Source of the DNA: Solanum dulcamara
Lineage: Eukaryota; Streptophyta; Magnoliopsida; Solanales; Solanaceae
Reading direction: 5' to 3'
Assembly: GCF_947179165.1 (NCBI RefSeq)
Contig: NC_077237.1
Location: forward strand, 58,486,023 to 58,550,022
DNA length: 64,000 bases
In this document: piece by piece, positions 23,570-36,253 of the stretch
Layout of the letters: each line of letters opens with the position of its first letter
Numbering within the stretch: position 1 is the stretch's first letter
Made by a program: the position numbers and the translations under genes
The notes under the pieces: generated by a model
Seen by the model: the letters and a program-made list of their open reading frames with translations, nothing else
Database searches by the model: none
Told to the model about the DNA's origin: nothing

Positions 23570-24039
23570 ATTCTAGATCAAACACGATATTTTGAAGCTA
23601 ACGGCACTAATGAAATTTCAATCTGAGCACATTTACCAAGAATGTTGACCATATTCAAACTTAGGATAAAGTTTAAAGGCTAAAACGTCTAATGGCTCAA
23701 ACTCTCATCAAAGCCTTGGGACTCAAGACGAATATGATACTAGCCTAAAAGAAGATCTAGCTACCTTCTCATACTGTTCAACACCTTAAGTCTATTTTAC
23801 ATTGTTACTGCATAAATTGATGCTTTTTACTAATTAAAAAACTAAGCCCCAATTTACTTTATGCATTTTTACTTTTGCAAAATAACAACTACAACTGAAT
23901 ATAAGTGCTAGTAGACTTATTCTTCCACATTCCATATGGGTCCGACCCCAACCTAGTTGGATTCTATATTTGATGGCGATCGCTATATATTTTTTAATTG
24001 GAGTGTAAGTTTGGGTGTATCAATCCTCATGTATATTAT
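23570..24039. other. Unassigned AT-rich sequence between A and S1
   Basis: About 470 bp without ORF or recognised repeat. It is the genomic target of A on its left and of S1 on its right; ATTAT at 24035-24039 is the S1 TSD. It continues at 27511 after S1. Confidence 0.5.
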
Positions 24040-27000
24040 TGTCACAACCCAACCCCGTAGGTCATGATGGGTGTCCAAACTAGACACTCGTGTACACCCC
24101 TAGTAGTCGTAGGTAAACCTATCACCTGTTTGGTTCATAACGTATCAATAGTCAACACAACTTATAAGCCGACGAGTCTATTGTAGCATGTGGGATTGTC
24201 CCATTATAAACATATATGCGAGCTAACAAGGCTACCATGATAAAGGAAATATCCCAAAGCATAAATCATACAGACACAACTGAATACACATATATACACA
24301 ACCCACACACGTATCTACAGACCTCTAAGAGTATTAGTGAGAACATATAGCGAGATAGGCCCCCATCGTACCCCTGAATAAACAAATATATACAATAAAA
24401 GAGCAGTACCAAAAACTAGGCTCCGATATAATGGAGCTTTTCCCAAACCGCTAGGTAGAGTTCTAGGCTAGCGGATCTCCAACGCGCGAGTCTATATCTG
24501 TGGGCATGAAATGCAGCCCCCCGAACAAAGGGGGTCAGTATGATACATGTACTGAGTAGATAAAGCATAACACAACATAAGTGAGATTACAACAGAATTA
24601 GGGATGCAGGAAGCAAGTATAACATTTAATAAATCACTGCTTCCGTATCTTATAAAATGAAGGCATGTATATCATCCTTCCATACCGTACCTGGCCCGCT
24701 GTGGGACTCGGTGTTATCATATCATCATCTATGGCATCATACCATCGTATACAGCATCATCTTATATGTGACAAATACATCATTATATTTTCATATGCAT
24801 GCCTATATACTGTATCCGTCCCTTTAGTGAGGGACTCAGTGAAGAGAGTAGTATACATATAACGTACAGTTATACTGTATCCAGCCCATCATAGTACTTG
24901 GTGTCATAAATGTTTCATTAGGTTATCCTATGTATATATGTGTCGTACCCATCCCTATAGTGAGGGACTCAGTAAACAATCTACTATCATAATAATCATA
25001 CCATCATATATCATACCCGGTCCTTTATGGGACTCGGTCGTACCCAACCCTTTATGGGACTCAGTAATTGCTCATATCATCATATATCGTACCTGGCCCT
25101 TTACGGGACTCGGTCATACCTGGCCTTTTATGGGACTCGGTGAATAATCATGTTATCATATATCGTACCTGGCCCTTTATGGGACTCGGTCATACCTGAC
25201 CCTTCATGAGACTCGATGGAAGATGTATTAACAGCATGCACGAGTAGAGTAGTGAGTCACCATATACAATTAGCTCATCATCTGAGACTCGGTATAAAAA
25301 TCAACATGAACTATCATTTGAGGATCAAAATGATCATCATTTCAAGTATCCTCTAAATGCCATTAGGGGCCTTATCAAATGGAGTCTCAAGAATCATAGA
25401 CTTGAATCAAGATAATGCTACACAGCTAATGCAATCAGAGATATTTATCATCACAGACTCTTTAGAAAGAGGAGCTTACGTACTCAGTCACTACTCAACA
25501 TATAAAAGGCTCGAGGGTAGTAGTTCAACTACTTTAGGACTTCTAGCATTTAGGAGTGAACACAAGTCATGAGTTATGTCCAAAACTTGTGAATGGAACT
25601 CCCTCCAAACTCATATCATATATCAATTCACTTACATTTAAGACATTCTAAAAGAAAGGAGAGATAGGCTTTTCTATACTACCCTTCATCATATAGAAGC
25701 CTTAAAAGGCATTAACTCGACTATTATAAGAGTTCTAATACCAAGAAGTGGGTAAGAATTAGGAGTCATGCCTGGAGTTTTATGAATGGAATTATCCCCA
25801 CATTTCATATAAAAACCACTTATGGCTAAGACATGCCAAGAGAAAAGAAGGATAACCTCACATACTCATCACTTCCTAACGTATGGAAGGCTTGAGAAGC
25901 CCTAGTTCAATTACTTTAAAAGTGCCTTTGTCAAGAAGTAAGTAAGGACTGTGGATTGCGCCTGGCATTTATGAGTAGATTTACCCTCAAGCTCATATCA
26001 TTCATTACTTAACTTGAAGACATGCCAAAAGAAGAGAAAGATAGCTTTACATACCTGTTATGGATTACTCGTATCCAAGCTCGCTTCGTTACTCCTTTAA
26101 CCTATTTAAAAAGAAATTAATACTAAGATTAATAAACTTTCACTTTCCAATTTCCAAATCTACAACCAAGTACCCATAGGAATCATTTCCTTATCCATTT
26201 CCTTTGACTAGTTCATTACTAGTTTCAAAGTTAGCGGAAATCGGGCAGCATCTCCCCTATAACTTGCCCTATCCAAATTTTAATCTTCGAATACATATTA
26301 CCAAAAAAAACAAGAAGCTATATACAATCAAATCACTCCAATACAATGCAATACAAGTTCTACACAACTCGCCCAAAACCACGATACCAAAATAGGGTTT
26401 TCAATCGTTATTTCGCAAAATTGTAACTGTACGAAGTGGGATGTGAGGTGGATGAAACAAGAAGCACCCACACTCATTATTAAACCACATTCTCAGCCCA
26501 TTCAGTATACCCAAATTACCTTCAAACATAATACTACAATAACGATAACGATAACCAACTTTAATCCCACTAAAACGACTTCAATTCTTTCCGTTTACTA
26601 CGTCAATCATACTTATGCAATTTTCTTACTTCCAACTCCATTTAACATATGTAATCTACTCCATAACAACAATCATTAACTATAATTCATGAGGAGGGAT
26701 CTTACCTTGCCGAAAATCAACTTTGGAAGCCTCTTAATGTGCTGAAAATTAGCAGGCTGTTTGTTGCGCTATCCTGCTGCCCCAAATAATTAATTTATGT
26801 TGTTAAAAACTATTATTTAACTGTAGGATACCTTAATTAATTAACTAATGGATCAAAAGTCGGGACTTACCTTAAACTTGGACAAAGCCATAGTTAGTTT
26901 CTCTCTAGCTCTCAACGTTTTCTCTCCACTCTCTCTTATTTTTCTCTAAGTTGCAAGGCTAATTGTGAAAAATTAAACATTAAGACACATTTATATACAT

Positions 27001-27510
27001 GTCCTTAGGAGGTGACATGTTTCATACCCTAAGGGTGACACATGTCCAGCCCTCATTGGGCCAACACAACCATGCAACCAATCCAAGGCTACGTGGCAGT
27101 GTGAGACCCACCCCAAGTAGGTGTGTCACCTACTTGGTCCAAGTAGGTGCATCACCTACTTGGTCCAAGTAGGTGCATCGCCTACTTATTTTAAGTAGGT
27201 GCTATGCCTCCTTTTTTCCTCTTCCGCGGGTTCGTAATCTCGTCTCCCTTTAAGAGCCTATGTATCCCTTGATACTTAAGCTCGACGTGTACCCAAGTAG
27301 CTTAATTACGTAGGACATCTAAGTTGGTAGATTACGCAAGTAGGTGGAGTAGCATGACTCCTTATTTGGCCTCCAACTCCTTCCAAAGCCTTCTAGACCT
27401 ATTTCCAATCGTCACTACTCACGTAGAACTTCATAGATAACATGGATAACATGGCAATCTTTTAGAAAAAAAAATATATGCTCCAATGTATAAAAGTGCG
27501 GGGTATAACA
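24040..27510 (-). mobile_element. Solo LTR S1 (C-family, 3471 bp)
   Basis: Starts TGTCACAACCCAACCCCGTA and ends GCGGGGTATAACA on the + strand, matching C-family LTR ends. It is flanked by perfect ATTAT duplications (24035-24039, 27511-27515). No PBS, PPT or internal region is present, so it is a solo LTR left by LTR-LTR recombination. It shares with C the palindrome array (27113-27204), the donor-like GTAAGT (26865-26870 minus), the TATA-like region (about 26989-26998), the ggggggtcagta/tactgagta U5 block (24534-24563), and an expanded 'cctggccctttatgggactcggt' array (24689-25220). More diverged than the two C LTRs are from each other. Confidence 0.93.
27113..27204. repeat. Tandem palindromes AAGTAGGTG/CACCTACTT in S1
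   Basis: Three to four units of about 28 bp, each of the form AAGTAGGTGCATCACCTACTT with small changes, joined by 'ggtcc'. Each unit is self-complementary. Equivalent, partly decayed clusters occur in C (3549-3600, 10675-10725) and G (53935-54030, 61076-61165), always upstream of the TATA-like box in element sense. Confidence 0.85.
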
Positions 27511-27567
27511 ATTATATTCTCATTACAAGCATTTATAGCTCCGTATTGAGATAAATATTTTTAGAAA

Positions 27568-27625
27568 GTTAATGTTTTGTTATATGTTAATTAACCGTTA
27601 ATGTTTTGTTATATGTTAATTAACC
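27568..27625. repeat. Two tandem copies of a 29-bp AT-rich unit
   Basis: Unit GTTAATGTTTTGTTATATGT plus TAATTAACC, repeated twice exactly. It lies in the unassigned stretch 27511-27669 between S1 and S2. No function seen. Confidence 0.9.
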
Positions 27626-27669
27626 TTAGTGTTCATAAAGTTCTTCTTTTCTTCTTTTTTTAATTTTTT

Positions 27670-29933
27670 TGTCGTGCTCCAAATCTACTCTCTAGGCGTC
27701 GCCAACACTTGGAAATCACTATAGATCCCAAGTGAACCCTTGTTCTGGCTGACTATAAAGAGGAAGACTTAACTCGATAGCGAAAGAATTAAAAGAAGTG
27801 ATCAGTTAAATGCATATCTGAATATAATAGGCAATAAATAATATTTTCAAGAACATCAGTTGTAAGACTAGCTGACTTAAACTCTATATTTTTCCATGAA
27901 GCCTCTAATCACTCAAGATAAGGTTGGGATAGTCCCGCAACTACCTCAAATGAAATACTAATATTGACAGAAAATAACTATAAAAGAGTCCTCCGAAAGC
28001 AAGGAGGTCTCACCAAAGGCCGAAGAAGTGTGATCTCAATGAGGCACTTGTTGATGATCCTGAGTACCTGTGTCTGTATCATAAAAAGATGCAGCATTGA
28101 AAGACGTCAGTATTAAAATATATGATACGTAATAAATTTGAGTAAATTGAATTGAATGCTCATGCTAAATAGAGATGTCAAAGGTAACTTGGCTGATATG
28201 TAAAGTATACATGTAAAGTAAAATATGTAAATTTTCAAAACTAGGACAATGCAATATACACATATAATCTGAAAATAAATATTGTACATTTTTGGGAAGT
28301 TTCTTTAACCGACAACCATCACTATTAGCCTCAATATGATATAACATCTAGCCCACATTGTCAAAGCCAATCTATACCTTTCCAGAGTATAGGACAACAA
28401 CTTTACTTATGGATCCATATAAAAGTCCTGATTTGGGACTAAGTGAAGACTAACCCAAATTAATGGTACAATCCTATCTAGCTGGCGATGCAAGTTATGG
28501 TATTGGAGGTATCTTAACTTGTACCCAAATCGGTACTCAATACCACTTCCAAAACTTGCACTATGCTCAATAATATTAAAATTGTCTGCGTGGAGTCAAT
28601 TCTCAAAATGCTTCTTGAAGCTATACTGAATTCTTTCTTTAACTGACTGAAACTACTTTTGAAAACTATCTATGCTCTTCTCAAAATAATAAACTTTTGT
28701 CAATAGTGGTACTACATTTGGAACCAGTTAGTTTACTTAAAACTATATATTGATGAATATGTGAAATACTAGACTTTACTTATGTTGTGAGGATCATGTA
28801 TTATAAGTTAGTAATGCAAAATACTTACTGAGATTCTGAAAATCATATATAGTGAATAATAATATAACAACTTTAACTTCTAGACTATTTAGGGTTCATG
28901 TGAGAAATAATCATGAACTATAATCCAAAAAAATCAAATTTCATAATAGGAAACATATACTTAATAACAATACTTAAAATTCAATAAAATGAATAGAAGT
29001 TCAATTTAAAATCCAAATAAAACATCGGTTAGAACCCTAGGTTAATTTTTTACAGACTAAATTTAGATGTTGTACGTGAGTACGAACATATTGCAACACT
29101 CTGAGCGGACTTACATACCTGGAAGAACAATGTTCTTGAAAAAACTTGAAAAATTCGACGAACTCTCTTGAAAGCCTAACTTTTCTCCCATTGGAACCTT
29201 GTTCTAACTCTTGAGAGTAATTATGAGGAGGGAAAAGGTTGAGTGACACTTATAAGGGACTAATTTTGGTCCCAAAATATCAAGGCTTGGACTTAAAAAG
29301 GTTGGGAAAGGATGAAAATATCATTCATGAAAAGTAGACAGAGTCGCGTAAGGGTACCTCCTATGGTCCGTAGAAGCTTCTACGGGCCATAAGAGCCCTC
29401 TCATAGGAAATTGACTGGACACTAGAGGCTCTTAAGTTGGGTCTATGAGATATTCTACGGTCTATAGAACCTTCTGCAGATCATGCAAGGGGAGGTAGAA
29501 GTACATTGAGGGGTCTTCTGAGGTTTAGTTCTATGGACACTTTTATGGGTTGTAGACCTTTCTATAGATCGTGAACCCTGCTCATAAAAAGGGGGTCTGA
29601 GGTGGGTTTTAAGACTTTGGATATATGGGACCTTCTATGGTCCATAGAAGTCCTTCGTCCTACACACCTAATATTTTGAGTCTCTTATCTTTTTCTACGG
29701 GCACCACCTACGGTCTGTAGGAACTCCAATGGGTAGTAAAAGCATTTCTAGAAAAGTTGAGACGCAACTTAAATTTTTCTTGGTCTGGGGTGAACTATGA
29801 GCCCCACCTATGGTTCGTAGTTTCATTTACTGTCTGTAGGTGCTGCTTGTGATTCAAAAAAAATTGCAGAATTTCTAACATTTCTCATTGACGTTTTTAG
29901 ACTGATCTAAGTTCGGAGTTTTGGGGTGTTACA
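27670..29933 (-). mobile_element. Solo LTR S2 (2264 bp)
   Basis: The minus strand starts TGTAACACCCCAAAACTCC at 29933 and ends GGAGCACGACA at 27670. TTTTT flanks both ends (27665-27669, 29934-29938); this is consistent with a TSD, but low complexity makes it weaker evidence. No internal region adjoins it. It contains a U5-like block with 'gatcctgagtacctg' (about 28056) and repeated 'tacggtccgtag' and 'tacgggccataag' motifs (29340-29830). Resembles B's LTR in general layout. Confidence 0.7.
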
Positions 29934-29938
29934 TTTTT

Positions 29939-30429
29939 TCTACTTATCCCCCTTTTTGTCACAATATGATATTTGTAGTTATTTTGCTTTATTCAATAGT
30001 GTTTTTTCTCTTTATGTTTATATGTATTCATAGAGGTTTAATACTTTTTTCAAATATTTATTTAAATACATGGAGATTTATTAAGATACTAGTGTTCTAT
30101 TTCAATTCTTTTAAATTCATCATGGCTATTACTAGACTTGCTTTTAATTTTATTATTTTTATAGCAGGATTGACTAGCGGTAATACCTTATTTATACGTA
30201 GATCATAAAATTACAAGTAGAGGAGGAAATTTAATGATCATTTTGCTGATAAAAAAGTGAAGAACATACACGATATAGCAAAAGAATATTATTTGTAGAA
30301 GATCAGATTGAGTCCAACTAAGACACAGTAATTAAGATCTATCACTATTGTGATGAAAAAAAGATAGAGCTTAGTGTTATGAAAAATATCGAATAACATA
30401 ATATATATATATATATATATATTATGGAA
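29939..30429. other. AT-rich unassigned sequence with a (TA)n tract
   Basis: About 490 bp of AT-rich DNA. A 95-codon hydrophobic reading (29921-30208) starts inside S2 and looks like chance in T-rich sequence. A (TA)10-type microsatellite lies at 30402-30421, next to the copia LTR remnant. Confidence 0.5.
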
Positions 30430-30950
30430 TTAAAATTATAACAATGACACTAAAAATTTTATGTGTAAATACTTTCAAATAATGAAAAAAACATGGGCCA
30501 AGAGGAGCAATTGATATCACTATGGCAAGAATTTTACACTGTGTAATATACTCAAAGTGACTAATACACACTCAAAAGTAATAAAAATCTTTTGATTTTC
30601 CACCTTATTAAAATATCGCTCACACTATATTTTTCTTCACAGACTACTTTCTTATAATCTATGATATACCTCATTTTAATCTCTAATATTTGTTCTCTCT
30701 ATTTTTGGTGTGTTATTAAAAATAAGCAAGAGTTCTTTATTTATAGAAAAATTTTGTCCCTATTGATGTCATCAGTGACATCATGAAAAAATTAATATTT
30801 CAAACTTTAATAGGTTTCTTGAAGATTTGATTTGAGAAAAATGGTAATCTTTTGATATTTGAGATTTGGAGCAAAATGAGACTTAACAATGGTAAATGGG
30901 ATTGGACCTTGTAGCATTTGTTGACATTTAAAAATGGGGTTGAACACCAA
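30430..30950 (-). repeat. Ty1/copia LTR remnant
   Basis: Directly follows (in minus sense) the purine-rich GGAGGAGGAAATTT at about 30951-30966 and starts TTGGTGTTCAACCCC. A partial second copy is at 47882-48137 and a small piece at 32906-32981. Contains the usual 'gggccaagaggagcaattgatatc' block near 30500. Its outer end merges into the (TA)n tract, so the boundary is uncertain. Confidence 0.7.
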
Positions 30951-30959
30951 AAATTTCCT

Positions 30960-32575
30960 CCTCCAATTCCATGCACCAAAAAGAGGTATCTTCATCTTTT
31001 TTAGAGAGAGCTCAAACCAACAAGTTCTACATAGGTCGAACTTGTCTTTTGGTATCGTCTTGGTCAGCATATTCACAGAATTTTCACTTGTGTGGAAATT
31101 TTTAATGTGAAATGATTGCTCAAGAATCCAATGATATCTGATGTCGATGTATTTTCTCATTGGATGGTACATAGAGTTCTTGTTCAAGTTTATTTCACTC
31201 TGACCATCATAATAGACAACATACTCTACCTTATGCAAACCAAGCTCTTGAAGAAATTGCTCGAGCCATATCATCTTTTTGCCAAATTCAGTAGTCGCAA
31301 TATACTCTGCTTCAGTTGTAGATATTGTAACACACTTCTGCAACTTCAATTGCCATGATATAGCTTCCCATGAAAAAGTAAACAAATATCCAGTAGTGAA
31401 TTTTCTTTTTTCAAGGTCACCTGCCATATCAGCATATGTATAGCCCTTCAAGATTGGATTTGATACTCCAAAACACAAGCATTCATTTGAGATTCTTCTC
31501 AGATACTTGAGTGTACACTTCATAGCTTTCTAACTGCATGATTAATATCAGCTCTAGTGTATATCATTGCATACATTAAACATCCGACGACGGAGGAATG
31601 AAACTTTGGTCATGTTCTCTTTTTCTCCCTGGATGTAGGACAAATCTTCTTGCTTAACTTCATATGACTAGCAAGAGGTGTTCAAATAGGCTTCGCATTT
31701 GTCATATCAAAGTTCTCCAGTACATATTCAATGTACTTTTTTTAGGAAAAATAAGTCTTCCTTTCATCTCTTAGACGAGTAATTCTCATGACCAAAATTT
31801 TCTTAGTAGAACCAAGTCTTTTATAGATAAATACTTACATAACTCTTTCTTCGAATCATCAATCTTGAAAGTATTCCTTTCCATAAGCAACATATCATCT
31901 ACATATATCAAGAGGATGATATCATCATCAGAAAATTTGTGTACAAACACACAATGATATGAGGAAGTCTTCTTGTAGTCTTGCTCCCACATAAATGATT
32001 CAAACTTCTTGTACTACTATTTAGGAGCTTGCTTTAGGCTATAGAGACCTTTTTATATTTGAACACAAAATTTTCCTTACCATTTATTTTGAATCCCTCA
32101 GACTAAGACTAGAAGCAAACCAAGAACTGTACGAATGGAAGACATTTTTACGACAAGAGAAAATATTTCATCAAAGTCAGTACTCTTTATTAGACCAAAT
32201 CCCTTAACAACTAGTCTGGGTTTATATCAAGGTATGTTCTTCAACTTTAACTTGAACTCCCACTTGTTTTTCAAAAATCTCACGCCCTTAGGCAATTTCA
32301 CCAACTCATAAGTGTGGTTCTCATGCAAAGATTTCATCAAATCTTGCATGGTTGCAATATATTAATCCTTGTGTTCATCTTCCATGACCTCCTCATAACT
32401 TTTAAGTTCTCCCCCATGAGTTAGTAGCACATACTCATTAGGTGAATAATGAGAGGAAGGAACACGTTGTCTTGTTGACCTCCTAAGAGTAATATTTGAT
32501 TCGTCCACAACTACATGAGCAAGAGCATCATCAGTTCAACATCATTATTATTATTTGTGAAAGAATTTTCTGACA
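30960..32575 (-). pseudogene. Ty1/copia pol: RT and RNase H (broken)
   Basis: Minus-strand reading with stops. RT shows ENLVCK-type and YGLKQAP-like remnants (about 32020-32080), then DDDIILLIYVDDMLLMERNT (31860-31935) with the catalytic YVDD. RNase H (30960-31523) reads MKCTLKYLRRISNECLCFGV, GYTYADMAGDLEKRKFTTGY, ISTTEAEYIATTEFGKKMIW, NKNSMYHPMRKYIDIRYHWI and VNMLTKTIPKDKFD, followed by the PPT and LTR. The copia order RT-RNase H at the 3' end is clear. Multiple stops between 31523 and 31790. Confidence 0.9.
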
Positions 32576-32589
32576 ATGATTTTATCATC

Positions 32590-32905
32590 TTTTAACTATA
32601 TGTGGATGATATATTGATTATGGGTAGGAATACTTCCCAGATTGATGAGTTGAAGAAAGATTCATGTAAGTCTTTTGATATGAATGACTAGGATCATGCC
32701 AAGAAAATTTTGGGCAAGAGAATTACTTGTTTCAGAGATGAAAGAAAAATTTATTTATTACAAAAGAAGTACATCAAACGTGTACTAGTGCGCTTCAATA
32801 TAAAGAATGTTAAGCCTGTTAGCACACATCATGCAGGTCATATGAAGTTCAGAAAAAAGATGTGTCCTACAGATAGGGAGAAAAAATATATATGGTCAAA
32901 ATAAT
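32590..32905 (+). pseudogene. Ty1/copia RT fragment in opposite orientation
   Basis: The + strand reads LYVDDILIMGRNTSQIDELK, an in-frame stop, then AKKILGKRITCFRDERKIYL, LQKKYIKRVLVRFNIKNVKP and VSTHHAGHMKFRKKMCP. This overlaps, in protein terms, the YVDD region already present in the minus-strand copia copy. It is therefore a second copia copy, truncated on both sides, placed head-to-head with the first. Confidence 0.85.
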
Positions 32906-32981
32906 AGAATTAAAATGGGAAAACAATGATGCCAAATATTTTACGTGAAAACCCTTTTAGATAAAGGAAAAATATTTTACG
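32906..32981 (-). repeat. Ty1/copia LTR sliver left of element E
   Basis: 'gaattaaaatgggaaaacaatg' to 'aaaggaaaaatattttacg' matches the end block of the copia LTR at 30427-30500 in the same orientation. It is cut by the start of element E at 32982. The right side of E abuts another part of the same type of LTR (47882-48137), which suggests E inserted into a copia LTR. Confidence 0.55.
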
Positions 32982-35900
32982 TGTAATGACCTCAAGGTCA
33001 TTTTCATCTTTCTCTAATATTCTCAGTGTTTAGAGTTTTCATGTAGCAGTCCCAAGCCATTTATGACTTGCTGGCACTGACTGTTCGGTTGTCTGTTGTT
33101 CGTTTGGGTTTTATGCTCGTTTTCCTATTTTGGAGCTATTGGAGCTTAAATGATTGACTTCGGTCAAAACTCTATGAAAATGACCTCAGAACTAAATTAT
33201 GACAATTCCACCAACTCCGGAATGGACAAATTATGCTAGTACCATGGTCGACATGAGTATTGAGGCAATCGGTGCTAGTTTGAGGCTATTTCACGCTTTA
33301 GTCCTTGAAATTTGGCCTAAGATTGACTTTGATGAATATTCTTAGAAAATGTGCTCGGATTTAAATTCAATCAGTGAAGTTAGCTCCAAAATGTTGATTT
33401 GGGTATAGAACAACCTTTAGTTTGTGTCCCGAGGCTTCCGATCTCATATTGAGCCTCATGTAGAATTGGTAAAAATTATGCTTGGGTGTGGGACCCAAAT
33501 TTGACCTCGGATAGAAATTTTGACTATGTCATTGAGTCTGAAACATCAAATTTGATGGGATAGCATAGTCTGTTTGTTTGCACGGGATTCCGAATGAATT
33601 CCGAGCACCCTGTCGGAGTTGGAAAAGTTTCTAAAAAACCAGCTGATATGCATCAGCTGGTGCAAACCAATTTTGGTCTTCATGTTCATGGACATGGAGC
33701 CGCATTTTCGGAAGCCTAAGGCATTGGCTTCCGCGTTCGCATTGTCCTTGCCACGTTCGCATTATCCTTGCCGTGTTCGCGAAGCCTGATGGCTTAACCC
33801 TCCGCATTCGCGGTAGATCTTCTGCATTCGCAGAGCCTTAGGAGTTTAGCCTCCGCATTTGTGGACCCTTTCTCCTCCTTCGTGGAGAGAAATTAATTGT
33901 TCTTTTAATTAAGACCAGTGATGCGAACATCCCTGAACCCCACTTCCTCTTCTTCAATTTTAGGAGCTAGGAAGTTCTATTTTGGGTGATGAAAAGTGTA
34001 TTGTGTTCGCAAAAGTTGTGGCTATGTGTTTCTAGGTTTGGGGTAGCATGAAGATCATCGGTTTGAGGTAATTTCTTGCCCAAAGGGGCTCCCAAAGCTT
34101 AGTTAGGACATTAATAGTGCTTTTAAATGTTAGGCTGATTTGGGTAGTTTTGAGCATCAATTTGTGAACATTTTTGGGTACAATCTCAATAATATATTTA
34201 CAACATTTTCACAGAGTCATTTTCGAGATTCGCATTGTGGGTCCTATAATCTGGTTTTAGATTTAATTTTGGGTCCGTCTCTAAAAAATATGTTTTTGGT
34301 GTCAAAATGTTTGTATTAACGAGGTAATCAACATTTGGATAGTGTGGAGGCATTTGGAGACATTTTCGGTGTGAAAAGCTATCGGGAAGTGGACTTGGAG
34401 CGTGCGTGTTCGACTTCGAGGTAGGCTATGGTCTCCTATTCTTTGATTGAGCTTCAATAGGTATTATTTAGTATAACTTTCTCGTGGTTTGGATTGTATA
34501 TGATGGATTAGGCTTGATTCTTAGATTTTTGGTTCTTTATCTAAGTATGAGCCTTACCCTAGTTTGCCTTTATGAAATTTTCCATCTAATTGGTAACCTT
34601 ATTAATTATGCCTTAGTTAGGCCTTGACTAGCCTATTTTAAGTGACTTGATTGATTTTTATGGTGGTTGGTGGGTTTGCGCCTTAGGATTGATTTTGGTA
34701 TGAAACTTACTTGATGTAGCCGTTGTTGACCAGAAATTATGAGACTTAGTTTCCTTCACTATTATAGTACCTATCTTGAAGTCTTGGTGGAGAGACTTCC
34801 ACTCGGTTAGGCTTGTGAATTACTATTGTATCCCATTTTTGGATTTAGATCTAGAATTTTCTCTACTTTCTTGTTGCTATTTGGCGGGGCTATCTGTGGT
34901 TATGAATCTCGAGGTAATATTTCCCAGATCGATTGAATAATTGAGAACCTCTTTCCTTATTTTCCTCCTCCTTATTACCTAGTTAGGGTTGAGTTCCCTT
35001 TTTGGGCCTTGTAGTTGAGTTAGAGGAGTAAATTTGAGCTTTAGGCCTTGATTTGAAATCGATGGTATATATGAGCCCTATTTGTATGCTCTACAGGGTA
35101 AGGTGCTTGTAGAGTCATTATTGTTTGTGATTATGCATGGTGTTTGGGTGCTGGTGATGGCATGCATTGTATTGGATTATTGTTTTCTCATGGATGTAGT
35201 CGACCCCGATGCATACATTGGTTCTTGGCATTGATTTGAGAAAGCTGGGTTGTAATCCAAACTATTTTATACTCATTTTTGAATGAGGGTTCGTACTACC
35301 TTTATTACTACAATTTTCATGGATTAGAGGCATCGAGAATGCACTCATTTTATAATGCTAATTCGAGGTATCGAGGATGCGCTCTTTTTATGATATTGAT
35401 TCAAGGTATCAAGGATGCGCTCATGTTACATATTGATATAAGACCTAGATCGGGACCAGGCAATATATAGGGGCATTCCCGAGCCCCTATGGCGATCCCA
35501 TAAAGGGTGGTATGTTGTTTGAAAGTAGTTACTGTCCTTCTTCTTATTTATCTAACTTTTATGCAGGGATTTAGTTTATATGGTTGTTTATGCTTTTATG
35601 TGATATTTGTACTTATTTTTGTTACTAGGTTGTCACTTAGTTGTCCTGCCCTTCGTAGTGTGTTGTCGTGTCTAGGTCTTAGGCTAGCACCACCAGGTAT
35701 GTCCTTTGTTTCACAGCTTATTTTCTATCTTCTTCCCTCCTTATATTAGATGTTCTTATTGCATGCTTACATATTATTGTTATTAGTTACTAGTGATATA
35801 TACTCTATACTTACATGTTCTTTATACTTGCTTTATATTTGGATCTCAGTTGGCCGATGCCTACTGAGTGCCACTTGTCAATACTCATACAACACTTGTG

Positions 35901-36177
35901 CACCCTGCAGATCATAGTACGGGTTTTCACTCCTGACTTGGATATCGTGAAGACAAAATCTTGAATTTTTGATTCTTGGCATTTAGAGTTTCCTATCTCG
36001 CTCTGTTTTGGCTTGGACTAGTCTTTATTTCGTATTTGGAGATAGTCAGTATTACTATTATTATCATTGTTTCTGTATAAGCCTTGTATTTTTTATTTAG
36101 TGTAGTAGCTCGACTACTGACAGATACCAGGTCTTGGGGGTTATCTTATTGTATTTTAGTTATTTTTCTTTTCTTCA

Positions 36178-36253
<76 letters not shown>

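Noticed and set aside
24689..25220. CRISPR-like array of repeats and spacers
   Set aside because: Repeat units are variable, spacing is irregular, and the array is inside a plant LTR. No cas genes, and the setting is eukaryotic.
27665..29938. Treating TTTTT as strong TSD proof for S2
   Set aside because: Flanks are T-rich, so a five-T match can be chance. I kept S2 on its LTR ends and layout, with lower confidence.
29921..30208. 95-codon hydrophobic membrane protein
   Set aside because: It starts inside solo LTR S2 and runs through T-rich DNA. Phe/Ile richness is explained by base composition.
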